From: Pedobacter cryoconitis
GTDB lineage: Bacteria; Bacteroidota; Bacteroidia; Sphingobacteriales; Sphingobacteriaceae
Assembly (NCBI RefSeq): GCF_014200595.1
Contig: NZ_JACHCG010000001.1
Span: 1,302,001 to 1,366,000 of the forward strand
Direction of reading: 5' to 3'
DNA length: 64,000 nucleotides
Shown: positions 46,850 through 55,407 of the stretch, in pieces
How positions within the stretch are numbered: position 1 is the first letter of the stretch
Layout of the letters: each line of letters begins with the position of its first letter
Position numbers and translations under genes: made by a program
Notes under the pieces: generated by a model
What the model saw: only the letters and a program-made list of their open reading frames with translations
What the model was told of the DNA's origin: nothing
Databases searched by the model: none

Positions 46850-49252
46850 ATGATAAAAGGATATATTTTCATTTGTTTGCTGTTTTTTTTAACTGCTGGT
46901 AATGTATACGCACAATCACATGTCAAAGGGCAAGTTAAAGATTTGAATGATCGGCCAATTGAGCTTATAGAGGTTTTGCTTCAAAGTAAAGACTCCATAA
47001 TTGTAAAAAATGAACTCACAAATATAGATGGCAAGTTTAGCTTAACAGTTGAAAAAGGAGTTTATCTGCTGTCTATTAGACAATTGGGGTCGATTCTATA
47101 TCGTAAAGAGATTGATTTAAATCAAAATATTGATTTATCTGTCATAAAAATAAGTGAAACTCAGCGCCAGCTTAAAGAGATTGCTGTTATCTCTAAAAAG
47201 AAAATAATAGAGAGAAGAGTCGACAGAATAATCTTTAATGTCGAAAACAGTATTTCCGCCAGTGGGGGAGATGCGATTGATGCTCTAAAAATCACTCCCT
47301 CCATTAAAGTACAGAACGAGTCAATTACAATGATTGGTAAAAATAAAATGTCTGTAATGATAGATGATCGTTTGATAGATCTTTCAGGGGATGATCTGAT
47401 TAACTTTCTGAAAACAATTAGAACAGATGATATTAAAGCTATTGAGGTAATTACGAATCCACCAGCCAAATATGATGCAGAAGGAAATAGTGGATTAGTA
47501 AATATCAAATTGAAAAAAGCAAAGTCAGACAGCTGGAATGCTTCCCTCAATAGTAGTTATAAACAATCAACTTATGCAACTTCAAGTAATGGAGGTAGTT
47601 TTAATTATCAAAAGAAAAGACTTTCATTCTTTACAAATCTGAATTATGTTAACGGATCAAAAAGAGGTATAGAACAAGAAGAAATAATCTATTCTTCGCA
47701 AACCTGGAACAATGAATTTAAGAGACATGTTTATACAAATATCTTCAGTGGCAGAGCCGGATTAGATTATAAGTTATCTGATAACTGGACTATTGGAGCT
47801 CAGTACCTGGGTAGCCTTAACAAGCCGCGAACAAATCAAGATGATCATACTATAATTACCAATAATGCCAGTCGAAAAGTGGATTCTTTGATTAATTCAA
47901 TATCAAATGACTCTAAGAGAAACAATTCTAATTCTATCAATATACATTCTTTGGTCAAGTTGGATAGTTCGGGTAAGAATATTTCATTTGATCTGGATTA
48001 TTTTAATTTAAATAATCATATTGACAGAGATTTTCAAACGCAAAATAGTTATTCTGATTTCACTCCAACGCCGGGTGGTTATAAATCTGCTACAAATTCA
48101 GGGTTTCAGGATATAAATATTTATTCGGCGAAAATTGATATAACTGATCCTCTAAAATGGATTAAATTAAGTTACGGGGCTAAAATATATTTCTCCAAAA
48201 CAAACTATGATAATAACTATTTTGATACTTCTACGGGTGTCCCGGTATTTCAAAGCAACCAGAGTAATGCTTTTCAGTATTCAGAAAACACTCAGGCATT
48301 ATATATTTCCGGGAATAAAAAACTTGCAGATAAGTGGGAATTAAAGCTGGGGTTAAGGGTTGAAAATACGCAAACAAAAGGGAATTCATTAACGCTCAGC
48401 CAGGTAAATACAAATAATTATATTCAATTTTTTCCGACAACCTATATCCAATATACATCAAGTGAGAACCACTCTTTTTCGCTGAATTTTGGAAGACGAT
48501 TAGCAAGGCCAAGGTATAATGAACTTAATCCATTTAAAGTTTATTATAATCCTTATAGCTATACGCAAGGTAATCCATTTCTATCCCCTTCATATACCAA
48601 TAATATTGAGTTTCAACATTCATATAAAGATGTATTATTTACTTCCCTGTCATTTTCTAATACCACAAACGGTATAGGGAATCCTCCTTTTTTTAATGAG
48701 GATACTAAAATTCAATATTTATTGGATTTGAATTATTATACAGCTAATAGTTATAACATAAGTGAAACTTATGTATTTAATAAACTTAAATGGTGGGAAA
48801 GTGAGAATCAGGGAAATCTATTCTATAAGACTACTCATATCACAAGAGAGCTCAATCTGAAAGGGAATAAGGGGTTTGGCGCATATTTTTCAACAAATAA
48901 TAGTTTCACAATTAATAAAAATAAAACTATAAAAGGTGAAATAAATTTTTGGTATCAAACGCCCAGATATGAAGATATATATAAAACAGAATCTACTTCC
49001 AGTCTGGATTTAGGAATGAAATTTTTACTGCTGAATAATAGTTTGCAATTAGCAGTGATCGCCCAGGATATCTTCAAAAATGATATAACTAAATCTAAAA
49101 CAGTATCCAGTAGTATTAACTATGGTTTTTCTGATTATAACGACAGCCGATATTTTAGGATTTCAGCATCTTATAAGTTTGGCAGCCGTAAGTTGAATCT
49201 TAAGCAAAGGAATTTTGGTAATGAAGAAGAAAAAAGAAGAGCGGACCAATAA
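46850..49252 (+). CDS. TonB-type outer-membrane beta-barrel protein (OMP_b-brl_3-like)
   Basis: 800 residues from ATG 46850, which has a good ribosome site (GGAGAAGG); an in-frame TTG at 46835 is rejected. Signal peptide (MIKGYIFICLLFFLTAGNVY), carboxypeptidase regulatory-like domain (about 25-105), a plug-like domain (ALKITPSIKVQNESITMIGK; NPPAKYDAEGNSGLVNIKLK) and a barrel. No SusD partner. It ends 90 bp before the first His-rich peptide gene and may be cotranscribed with it; uptake or export of the mature peptide or its metal complex is a reasonable but unproved role. Confidence 0.85.
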   Translation: MIKGYIFICLLFFLTAGNVYAQSHVKGQVKDLNDRPIELIEVLLQSKDSIIVKNELTNIDGKFSLTVEKGVYLLSIRQLGSILYRKEIDLNQNIDLSVIKISETQRQLKEIAVISKKKIIERRVDRIIFNVENSISASGGDAIDALKITPSIKVQNESITMIGKNKMSVMIDDRLIDLSGDDLINFLKTIRTDDIKAIEVITNPPAKYDAEGNSGLVNIKLKKAKSDSWNASLNSSYKQSTYATSSNGGSFNYQKKRLSFFTNLNYVNGSKRGIEQEEIIYSSQTWNNEFKRHVYTNIFSGRAGLDYKLSDNWTIGAQYLGSLNKPRTNQDDHTIITNNASRKVDSLINSISNDSKRNNSNSINIHSLVKLDSSGKNISFDLDYFNLNNHIDRDFQTQNSYSDFTPTPGGYKSATNSGFQDINIYSAKIDITDPLKWIKLSYGAKIYFSKTNYDNNYFDTSTGVPVFQSNQSNAFQYSENTQALYISGNKKLADKWELKLGLRVENTQTKGNSLTLSQVNTNNYIQFFPTTYIQYTSSENHSFSLNFGRRLARPRYNELNPFKVYYNPYSYTQGNPFLSPSYTNNIEFQHSYKDVLFTSLSFSNTTNGIGNPPFFNEDTKIQYLLDLNYYTANSYNISETYVFNKLKWWESENQGNLFYKTTHITRELNLKGNKGFGAYFSTNNSFTINKNKTIKGEINFWYQTPRYEDIYKTESTSSLDLGMKFLLLNNSLQLAVIAQDIFKNDITKSKTVSSSINYGFSDYNDSRYFRISASYKFGSRKLNLKQRNFGNEEEKRRADQ

Positions 49253-49342
49253 AATGTAAATAGTACATATTAACTCAAAAAGGAAGAAACTGATGCCTAC
49301 GTACAAAGAAAGTTAATCAATCAATTTCTAAAACATTAAAAA

Positions 49343-49498
49343 ATGCTAGAAGAACAAATTAAAAAAGCGGCAGACTTCTTAGGAGTCAAAGTATTAAACA
49401 CGCTTGAAGAAAAGTCTGTAGTTGGTGGAACCTTACCTCCGGCAGATCACCATGATCACACCGATGAGGGAAGACATCACTCTCACCATGACAGCTAG
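49343..49498 (+). CDS. His-rich double-glycine leader peptide 1 (RiPP precursor)
   Basis: 51 residues, below common ORF cut-offs. The leader EEQIKKAADFLGVKVLNTLE is followed by EKSVVGG with the Gly-Gly at 28-29, the classic cleavage site for C39 peptidases. The 22-residue C-terminus has seven His, four Asp, one Glu and a PP pair; it contains DHHDH and RHHSHHD. Two paralogs follow and a C39 exporter lies in the same cluster. Strong conservation of the leader with a changing core marks it as a modified-peptide precursor. The modification is inferred from neighbours. Confidence 0.85.
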   Translation: MLEEQIKKAADFLGVKVLNTLEEKSVVGGTLPPADHHDHTDEGRHHSHHDS

Positions 49499-49502
49499 AG
49501 CT

Positions 49503-49529
49503 TTTATAATATCTGAACGATATTATAAA
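49503..49529 (+). terminator. Hairpin after peptide gene 1
   Basis: Perfect 11-bp stem TTTATAATATC (49503-49513) with GATATTATAAA (49519-49529), loop TGAAC, 5 bp past the stop of peptide 1. AT-rich, so a weak terminator or a 3' end stabilising element. Confidence 0.45.
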
Positions 49530-49685
49530 TTAATGGAAGTGAAATAATTTCCACTCCCATATCCGGTTTTTCAGATTAAAATTAAGATCTAATTAGAAGT
49601 CGTTGCATGAAAGCTAATAGATTCTTAATATTTCATCTGTAATTACAAGTCTAAAAAAATCAATTTACATTAAAACCTAAAAGCA

Positions 49686-49844
49686 ATGCAAGAAGAAAAA
49701 ATTAAAAAAGCAATCGATTTCCTGGGCGTAAAAGTATTAAATACCCTTGAAGAAAAAGCAGTAGTTGGCGGAAATATTCTTCCTCCTGAAAGCCATGATC
49801 ATACTGATGAAGGAAGACATCATTCTCATCACGATCATCCATAG
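49686..49844 (+). CDS. His-rich double-glycine leader peptide 2 (RiPP precursor)
   Basis: 52 residues, paralog of peptide 1. Leader EEKIKKAIDFLGVKVLNTLE then EKAVVGG with Gly-Gly again at 28-29. The 23-residue core starts NILPPESHDH, keeps TDEGRHHSHHD and ends DHP; it has seven His. Leader and the TDEGRHHSHHD part are nearly the same as in peptide 1, while the start and end differ. Own ribosome site; 187 bp from peptide 1. Confidence 0.85.
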   Translation: MQEEKIKKAIDFLGVKVLNTLEEKAVVGGNILPPESHDHTDEGRHHSHHDHP

Positions 49845-49942
49845 ATTTTAGCTGTCTTTATCACTGTTTCTAAAAGATAATTTTGACGAATATGTTATGA
49901 CAGTTAATTACAGTCATTTTATTAATAAAAAATTTTAAGAAA

Positions 49943-50104
49943 ATGGAAGAAGATCAAGTTAAAAAGGCTGCTGACTTTTTGGGTGTGAAATTTTTGACAC
50001 CACTCGAGCAAGCTGCAATAGCCGGCGGAATTGAACATCCAAAAGATTACCATTATCATCATGGAAATCATCATGCGGATCATACCTACGGCGATAAAGA
50101 TTAA
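49943..50104 (+). CDS. His-rich double-glycine leader peptide 3 (RiPP precursor)
   Basis: 53 residues. Leader EEDQVKKAADFLGVKFLTPLE then QAAIAGG, Gly-Gly at 28-29 as in the others. The 24-residue core is quite different (IEHPKDYHYHHGNHHADH start, then TYGDKD) but still has exactly seven His, plus three Tyr. This shows that the leader and the His content are kept while the core order is free, typical of peptide substrates of one promiscuous pathway. Confidence 0.85.
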   Translation: MEEDQVKKAADFLGVKFLTPLEQAAIAGGIEHPKDYHYHHGNHHADHTYGDKD

Positions 50105-50109
50105 GTTTC

Positions 50110-50138
50110 GCTACTCCGTAATTTAATTACGGAGTAGC
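50110..50138 (+). terminator. Strong hairpin between precursor genes and enzyme genes
   Basis: Perfect 13-bp stem GCTACTCCGTAAT (50110-50122) with ATTACGGAGTAGC (50126-50138), 3-nt loop, followed by a T-rich stretch. It is 5 bp past the stop of peptide 3 and 30 bp before the first oxygenase gene. It probably lets most transcripts end after the precursors, with read-through to the enzymes. Confidence 0.7.
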
Positions 50139-50168
50139 TTATTTTAAATTAACTCAGCTTAAATCAAC

Positions 50169-51446
50169 ATGATAACAACTACTGAAATTGAAAATTATAG
50201 TACGGAATGGTGGGATGGGTTCCTGGTTAAAACTAAAAACCTTACTGAAACCTCTGTATTCAAAGATTGCATGGTTAAGCAAGAAACAAAGTTATTAAGG
50301 ACATATATCCTTCAGATTATTCAGACACTGGCCAAATTGCGTACAAATAAATATGGATATAGAGTCTATATAGATGGTAAACTGCTGGACAGAGTGGAGA
50401 TGAACAGAATATATGATGCTCCACCACATGATAATGAAGAAGTAGAGGATTGGGTAGAAAGAGTTTTTGGTGATAAGAAATTTGGTATGATACTAAATTT
50501 AGGTGAAAAATTTAATCTGGATCTTTCAAAGAATATAGCTTTAAAAACTCAACCGTATTTAGAAAAAGTCGGTTTCCCCAGAGAGGGTATAAACTTCTCT
50601 ATTTTTATTGGAAACTATGATAAAACGCCTTTGGGTATCCATAAAGATCCTCCAGGACAGGATGTTATGCATTTTCATTTAGGGCCTGGTGATAAAACAA
50701 TGTATACCTGGGGTAAAGACGAATATGAAAATCTGACCACAAATTTGAAATTTGAAAAACAAGATATTGACGGACTATTGCCATACTCAACTGAGTTCTC
50801 TTTCAAAGAAGGTGATATGTATTTTATGCCTGAGGGAGAATATCATATTGGTAAACAAGATGGTTTATCTATGGCACTTACCTTATGGAGATATAACCAT
50901 ACTAAAGATAAGCTGGCTAAAAAGCTTCAAAATGTGATTTTTAGTCAATTCCTCAAACAAAATGATGACTTACTTTTATCTGATAAAAATGACTTAAACA
51001 ATGTGGATGGTCTGGAAGAAACGCTTGAAGTTTTTGATATTCCAGGTGAAATGGAAAATTTGAATTTTAAAGATTTAATGAGAGAGGCCTATAAGGATCT
51101 GAGATATTCTATTCACAGTAATGCAGGATATCGAACAAGTCCATTTCCTTTAGATCATGATATTTTGTTTAAAATGGATGATGAAATTATACTGGAGAAA
51201 CCTTATAAGATTTTGTATAAACTTTCACTGAACCAGGAAAAGATCCATATGTATGTAAGGGGTATTAAGCTCGAACTAAATAATTTTGATGGCATTATTT
51301 CTTTACTTAACCGGATAAATATTGGTAAAAAGGAAAGGGTCAGCGATTTGTTGAGCATTTTAGATCAAACGTGGGATCAGGAAACCGGACTTTATATATT
51401 GAATCTGATCTATAAAAATCATGGGATTACAATCATAAAAAATTAG
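50169..51446 (+). CDS. JmjC/cupin-like Fe(II)-dependent oxygenase 1, putative peptide hydroxylase
   Basis: 425 residues, soluble. A cupin core is visible: H-x-D at His158-Asp160 (TPLGIHKDPPG), then HFHLGPGDKTMYTW, and the distal His226 in FMPEGEYHIGKQDG, giving the two-His-one-Asp facial triad of 2-oxoglutarate oxygenases. The N-terminal about 110 residues (ILQIIQTLAKLRTNKYGYRV) may be a substrate-binding part, and the C-terminal about 150 residues are separate and helical, like the dimer/winged-helix part of JmjC ribosomal oxygenases. It lies between the precursors and the exporter and has a paralog 5 bp downstream. Hydroxylation of core His or Asp is inferred, not shown. Confidence 0.7.
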   Translation: MITTTEIENYSTEWWDGFLVKTKNLTETSVFKDCMVKQETKLLRTYILQIIQTLAKLRTNKYGYRVYIDGKLLDRVEMNRIYDAPPHDNEEVEDWVERVFGDKKFGMILNLGEKFNLDLSKNIALKTQPYLEKVGFPREGINFSIFIGNYDKTPLGIHKDPPGQDVMHFHLGPGDKTMYTWGKDEYENLTTNLKFEKQDIDGLLPYSTEFSFKEGDMYFMPEGEYHIGKQDGLSMALTLWRYNHTKDKLAKKLQNVIFSQFLKQNDDLLLSDKNDLNNVDGLEETLEVFDIPGEMENLNFKDLMREAYKDLRYSIHSNAGYRTSPFPLDHDILFKMDDEIILEKPYKILYKLSLNQEKIHMYVRGIKLELNNFDGIISLLNRINIGKKERVSDLLSILDQTWDQETGLYILNLIYKNHGITIIKN

Positions 51447-51451
51447 GGCCA

Positions 51452-52726
51452 ATGCTTATTAACGAAGAAAATAAATTTAATTCTGATTGGTGGGATAATT
51501 TTTTATCGACCACACAACAGATGACACAAACGTCTGTGCTTAAGAATTGTATGCCTAAAGATGAAACGTCTTTAATGCAAACTTATATATTGGAAATATT
51601 AGCTGATTTAGCAAGGCTCAGGACTAATAAATTTGGCTATAGAGTATATGTAGATGGTGTTCAGCTTGAGAGTAATGAGATGATCCAGATCTATGATTCT
51701 CCGCCAGAAAAAGGTGAAACACTTGAGGCATGGACTAAAAGGACATTTGGAGATAGAAAGTTCGGTATGATTATTAATCAGGGAGAGAAATTCAATCTGA
51801 ACCTTTCTAAAATGATTGCACTTAAACTTGAACCATTATTGGCGAAAATAGGCATGCCAACAGAAGGTATCATCTTTACATTATTTATTGGAAATTATGA
51901 TAGTACACCTTTAGGGATCCATTTGGACTTACCTGGTAAGAGTGTTTTACATTTTCATTTAGGTCCGGGCAGCAAAACTATGTATACCTGGGAAACTGCT
52001 AAATATCTTGAATTGGTAGGGGAAGAAAAGTATAATAATCAAAATATACAAAAGTATTTACCCTATGCAAATAAGTATCAGTTTGATGAGGGAGATATTT
52101 ATTTTATGCCTGAAGATACTTACCATGTCGGGACTCAGGATGGACTTTCAATGGCAATTGCCTGTTGGTTTTATAATCGTTCAAATCAGGATTTTGCACA
52201 CAGACTTCAGTCTTTATTGCTGGAACAATATATAAAGACAACTGATGAGAATCTGAAACCTGATAATAATGCTATTCAGGATGTAAGTGCTGTCGATAAA
52301 ACTCTGGATTTATTTGATATGCCAGAGGAACTTGAAAAACTGAATTTCAAAGATCTGATGAAAGAAACTTATAGAGATCTTAGGTATTCTTTGTATAGTA
52401 ATGCCGGTTACAGGACAAGCCCATTTCTGAAAACAGAGCAAATTTCTTTTGATCCCGATGACATCATTGAAGTAGAAAGGCCATACAAAATCCTTTATAA
52501 AGAATCTTTGGATACGGAAAAGCTGCAACTCTTTATCCGGGGAATTAAGTTTGAGCTTAATAATTTTGAAAGTATAAAAACTCTTGTCGATGAAATAAAT
52601 AATGATAAACCTATTGTTGTAAAAGATGCACTGTCATTGTTGGATGAGAAATGGGATAAAGATATCGGGCTATATATATTGTCAGTTTTATACCAGCACA
52701 ATGGTATTAACATAATTAAAAATTAA
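51452..52726 (+). CDS. JmjC/cupin-like Fe(II)-dependent oxygenase 2, putative peptide hydroxylase
   Basis: 424 residues, full-length paralog of the previous gene. Triad residues are kept: His157-x-Asp159 (TPLGIHLDLPG), HFHLGPGSKTMYTW, His225 (MPEDTYHVGTQDG). Both copies end in the same way (LYIL-x-x-(L/I)Y-x-x-(H/N)G-I-x-IIKN). The stop overlaps the exporter start by one base (TAATG), so the two enzymes and the exporter are one translational unit. Two intact copies suggest two different sites or two residue types on the peptide, or a heterodimer. Confidence 0.7.
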   Translation: MLINEENKFNSDWWDNFLSTTQQMTQTSVLKNCMPKDETSLMQTYILEILADLARLRTNKFGYRVYVDGVQLESNEMIQIYDSPPEKGETLEAWTKRTFGDRKFGMIINQGEKFNLNLSKMIALKLEPLLAKIGMPTEGIIFTLFIGNYDSTPLGIHLDLPGKSVLHFHLGPGSKTMYTWETAKYLELVGEEKYNNQNIQKYLPYANKYQFDEGDIYFMPEDTYHVGTQDGLSMAIACWFYNRSNQDFAHRLQSLLLEQYIKTTDENLKPDNNAIQDVSAVDKTLDLFDMPEELEKLNFKDLMKETYRDLRYSLYSNAGYRTSPFLKTEQISFDPDDIIEVERPYKILYKESLDTEKLQLFIRGIKFELNNFESIKTLVDEINNDKPIVVKDALSLLDEKWDKDIGLYILSVLYQHNGINIIKN

Positions 52727-54924
52727 TGCGGTTTATATACCAGCTTGACCGGATGGACTGTGGGCCAGCGTGTTTGTGTATGGTCGCAAGTAAGTATGGA
52801 AAAAAATATTCTTTACAATATCTTAGAGAAAACTCCTTTCTAAGCAGGGAAGGAGTTTCTCTTTCTGGAATGCGTGAGGCGAGCCAGAAAATAGGATTTG
52901 AAGTAATTACCACACAACAGGATCTTGATGTTTTACAAAAACAGCATGATTTTTTTCCATGTATTTTGCATTGGAATAGTAACCATTTTGTTGTGCTTTT
53001 AAATGTGAAAAAAAATATCTTCACCAAAAAGATATCCTATGAAATTGCAGATCCTGCGCATGGTATAATTACACTGAATGAAGATACTTTTAAAAAGGGA
53101 TGGTTATCGGATGAAAATAATGGGATAGTTTTATTTTTAACTCCAACTGAAGAGTTTTACAGCAAAAATCCAGTTGAAGATAACCTGGTTACCCTAAAAC
53201 ATGTTATCAGCTATCTTAAGCCTTATAGAAAGCAATTTGCAACTATGTTTTTATTACTTCTGATTGGGAGTTGTATAACATTGGTTTTTCCTTTTCTGAC
53301 TCAACAACTAATTGATAAAGGGGTCAATGCAAAAAACCTTCATTTTATAACAATTATACTTTTGGCCCAATTGGGTTTATTTGTTGGGTCCTCAATAATT
53401 GAAATTATCCGCAATTGGATTATGTTATTTATAGGTACTAAAATAAGTATAACCATTATTTCAGATTTTCTAAAAAAACTGTTGCAGTTACCTATCAAGT
53501 TTTTTGAGACTAAAATGATAGGTGATTTTAATCAGAGAATAAAAGACAATGAAAAAATAGATTCATTTTTAACAAGCCAAAGTATCACGACTTTATTTTC
53601 GATCATTACTTTTTCTGTGTTTTTTGGTGTGCTCTGGTATTATGATTTTAAAATATTATTCGTGTATTTTACGCTAACGGGCCTGGCTGTTGGATGGTCT
53701 TACTACTGGCTCAGAAAACGTAAAAGCCTGGATTATTTCCGGTTTCAAAATCGTAGTGAAAATCAAGAGTCGATATATGAGATCCTGAATGGCGTTACTG
53801 AAATGAAATTGAATCAATTTGAGGATTTCAAGCGCAAAGAATGGGAAGTAATACAACAAAAGCTCTTTAAAATAAACATACGGATATTAAAACTCGATCA
53901 GGTTCAGCTCACAGGATTTGAATTTATCAATCAATTGAAAAATATCCTGGTTACTTTTTTCGCAGCTACATATGTTGTTAAAGGAAGTATGACACTTGGA
54001 GAACTTTTAAGTGTTTCTTATATAATAGGACAAATGAATTCTCCGGTAAATCAGTTGATTAGTTTTTTCAGATCATTACAAGATGCTAAATTAAGCCTGG
54101 AACGTTTAAATGAGGTGCAAAATCATGCCATTGAAGAACGAGAAAGTCAAATTTCAATTCCAACATTCCCGCATTCCCGGGATAATTCAGGAATAAGTTT
54201 AAAGAATGTTTACTTCCAGTACGAAAGTTTAAATTCTCCATATATCCTGAAAAACATCAATCTCTTTATTCCTAAAGGTAAAATAACAGCCATTGTGGGA
54301 GCAAGCGGAAGTGGAAAGACAACATTGATGAAAATGTTATTGAAGTTTTATGAACCAACAGGGGGAGAGATATCTTTCAATTCAATATCGATGGATCATA
54401 TTTCACCTAATAGTCTGAGGGAAAATTGTGGTGTTGTTATGCAGGATGGTTTTATTTTTTCTGACTCAATTAAAAGAAATATTGTCACAGGGGATGAGAA
54501 TATTTGTGAGAAAAAACTTAAAAATGCTATTGAAATATCTAATATCAATGGTTTTATTGAATCCTTACCCTTAAAATACAATACAAAAATAGGTACATCG
54601 GGCAATGGTATTTCCGGGGGACAAAAACAGAGGATACTAATTGCCAGGGCAGTTTATAAAGATCCTCACTATCTATTCTTTGACGAAGCAACAAGTGCGC
54701 TGGATGCAGAAAATGAAAAGGTAATCCATGAGAATCTTCAACAGTTTTTTAAAGGAAAAACAGTCCTTATAATTGCACATCGTCTTTCAACAGTCAAAAA
54801 TGCTGACCAGATTGTTGTACTCAAAAATGGAGAAATAGTAGAGACTGGAAGTCATAATGATTTGGTAAGAAGTAAGGGAGATTACTATAATCTTATAAAA
54901 AATCAGTTAGAATTAGGGAACTAA
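52726..54924 (+). CDS. Peptidase-containing ABC transporter (C39, double-glycine peptide processing and export)
   Basis: 732 residues. C39 peptidase about 1-130 with catalytic Cys12 (MDCGPACLCM), Gln6, His87 (NSNHFVV) and Asp109 (ADPAHG). Membrane domain about 155-440, six helices. Nucleotide-binding domain with Walker A GASGSGKTT (about 525-533), signature GISGGQKQR, Walker B LFFDEA and H-loop IIAHRLST. It cuts leaders after Gly-Gly and exports the core. All motifs are intact. The three precursors with Gly-Gly at 28-29 are the obvious substrates. No HlyD-type adaptor or TolC gene is in the window, so the route over the outer membrane is open. Confidence 0.93.
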   Translation: MRFIYQLDRMDCGPACLCMVASKYGKKYSLQYLRENSFLSREGVSLSGMREASQKIGFEVITTQQDLDVLQKQHDFFPCILHWNSNHFVVLLNVKKNIFTKKISYEIADPAHGIITLNEDTFKKGWLSDENNGIVLFLTPTEEFYSKNPVEDNLVTLKHVISYLKPYRKQFATMFLLLLIGSCITLVFPFLTQQLIDKGVNAKNLHFITIILLAQLGLFVGSSIIEIIRNWIMLFIGTKISITIISDFLKKLLQLPIKFFETKMIGDFNQRIKDNEKIDSFLTSQSITTLFSIITFSVFFGVLWYYDFKILFVYFTLTGLAVGWSYYWLRKRKSLDYFRFQNRSENQESIYEILNGVTEMKLNQFEDFKRKEWEVIQQKLFKINIRILKLDQVQLTGFEFINQLKNILVTFFAATYVVKGSMTLGELLSVSYIIGQMNSPVNQLISFFRSLQDAKLSLERLNEVQNHAIEERESQISIPTFPHSRDNSGISLKNVYFQYESLNSPYILKNINLFIPKGKITAIVGASGSGKTTLMKMLLKFYEPTGGEISFNSISMDHISPNSLRENCGVVMQDGFIFSDSIKRNIVTGDENICEKKLKNAIEISNINGFIESLPLKYNTKIGTSGNGISGGQKQRILIARAVYKDPHYLFFDEATSALDAENEKVIHENLQQFFKGKTVLIIAHRLSTVKNADQIVVLKNGEIVETGSHNDLVRSKGDYYNLIKNQLELGN

Positions 54925-55161
54925 CATTATTCTTTTTCCGCCGCCGCAAATTTTATTTAACTGAAATGTTCTAAATACAGTATACTAAAACGATTAAAAT
55001 GCTTTTTTATCATTATTGATTATAAATATGTAAAAATGTGTATTTTTAATGATTAATAGTGACTGTTTTTAATCTAAAATAAATATTATGCTTTGGTATT
55101 TGTAATCTTATCTATAGTTTTTACTACTTTAATCTTATCATTGAATCACTAATTCTCTTTA

Positions 55162-55407
55162 ATGGCTTCATGTTTTTATTGTGGACAACCAGATGCAAGA
55201 TACCCCAGAAATGTTGTTACAGGCACTTCTAAGGATAACTGGCGTGGCAGACATTCTTCAGGAACAAATACCAGGACCTATTATGCAACGAAGTTGTTGT
55301 GCGAACAATGCGATGCAAATATTAGAATCAGAAAAACGAAATCCAGTTGCTGGGTTCTCTTCCTTATAGCCCTTTTTTTAAGTCTTATTTTAATAGGTAT
55401 ACTATGA
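55162..55407 (+). CDS. Zinc-ribbon protein with C-terminal membrane helix
   Basis: 81 residues. Two Cys pairs, C4-x-x-C7 and C47-x-x-C50, form a likely zinc ribbon; a C-terminal hydrophobic helix follows (VLFLIALFLSLILIGIL). Its stop overlaps the ATG of the DnaJ-domain gene (ATGA), so the two are coupled. Function unknown. Confidence 0.65.
   Translation: MASCFYCGQPDARYPRNVVTGTSKDNWRGRHSSGTNTRTYYATKLLCEQCDANIRIRKTKSSCWVLFLIALFLSLILIGIL

Noticed and set aside
49343..50104. CRISPR or simple tandem repeat array at the spaced repeats
   Set aside because: The repeated segments are coding (leaders), spaced unevenly and only three; codon-level differences are mostly synonymous or conservative.
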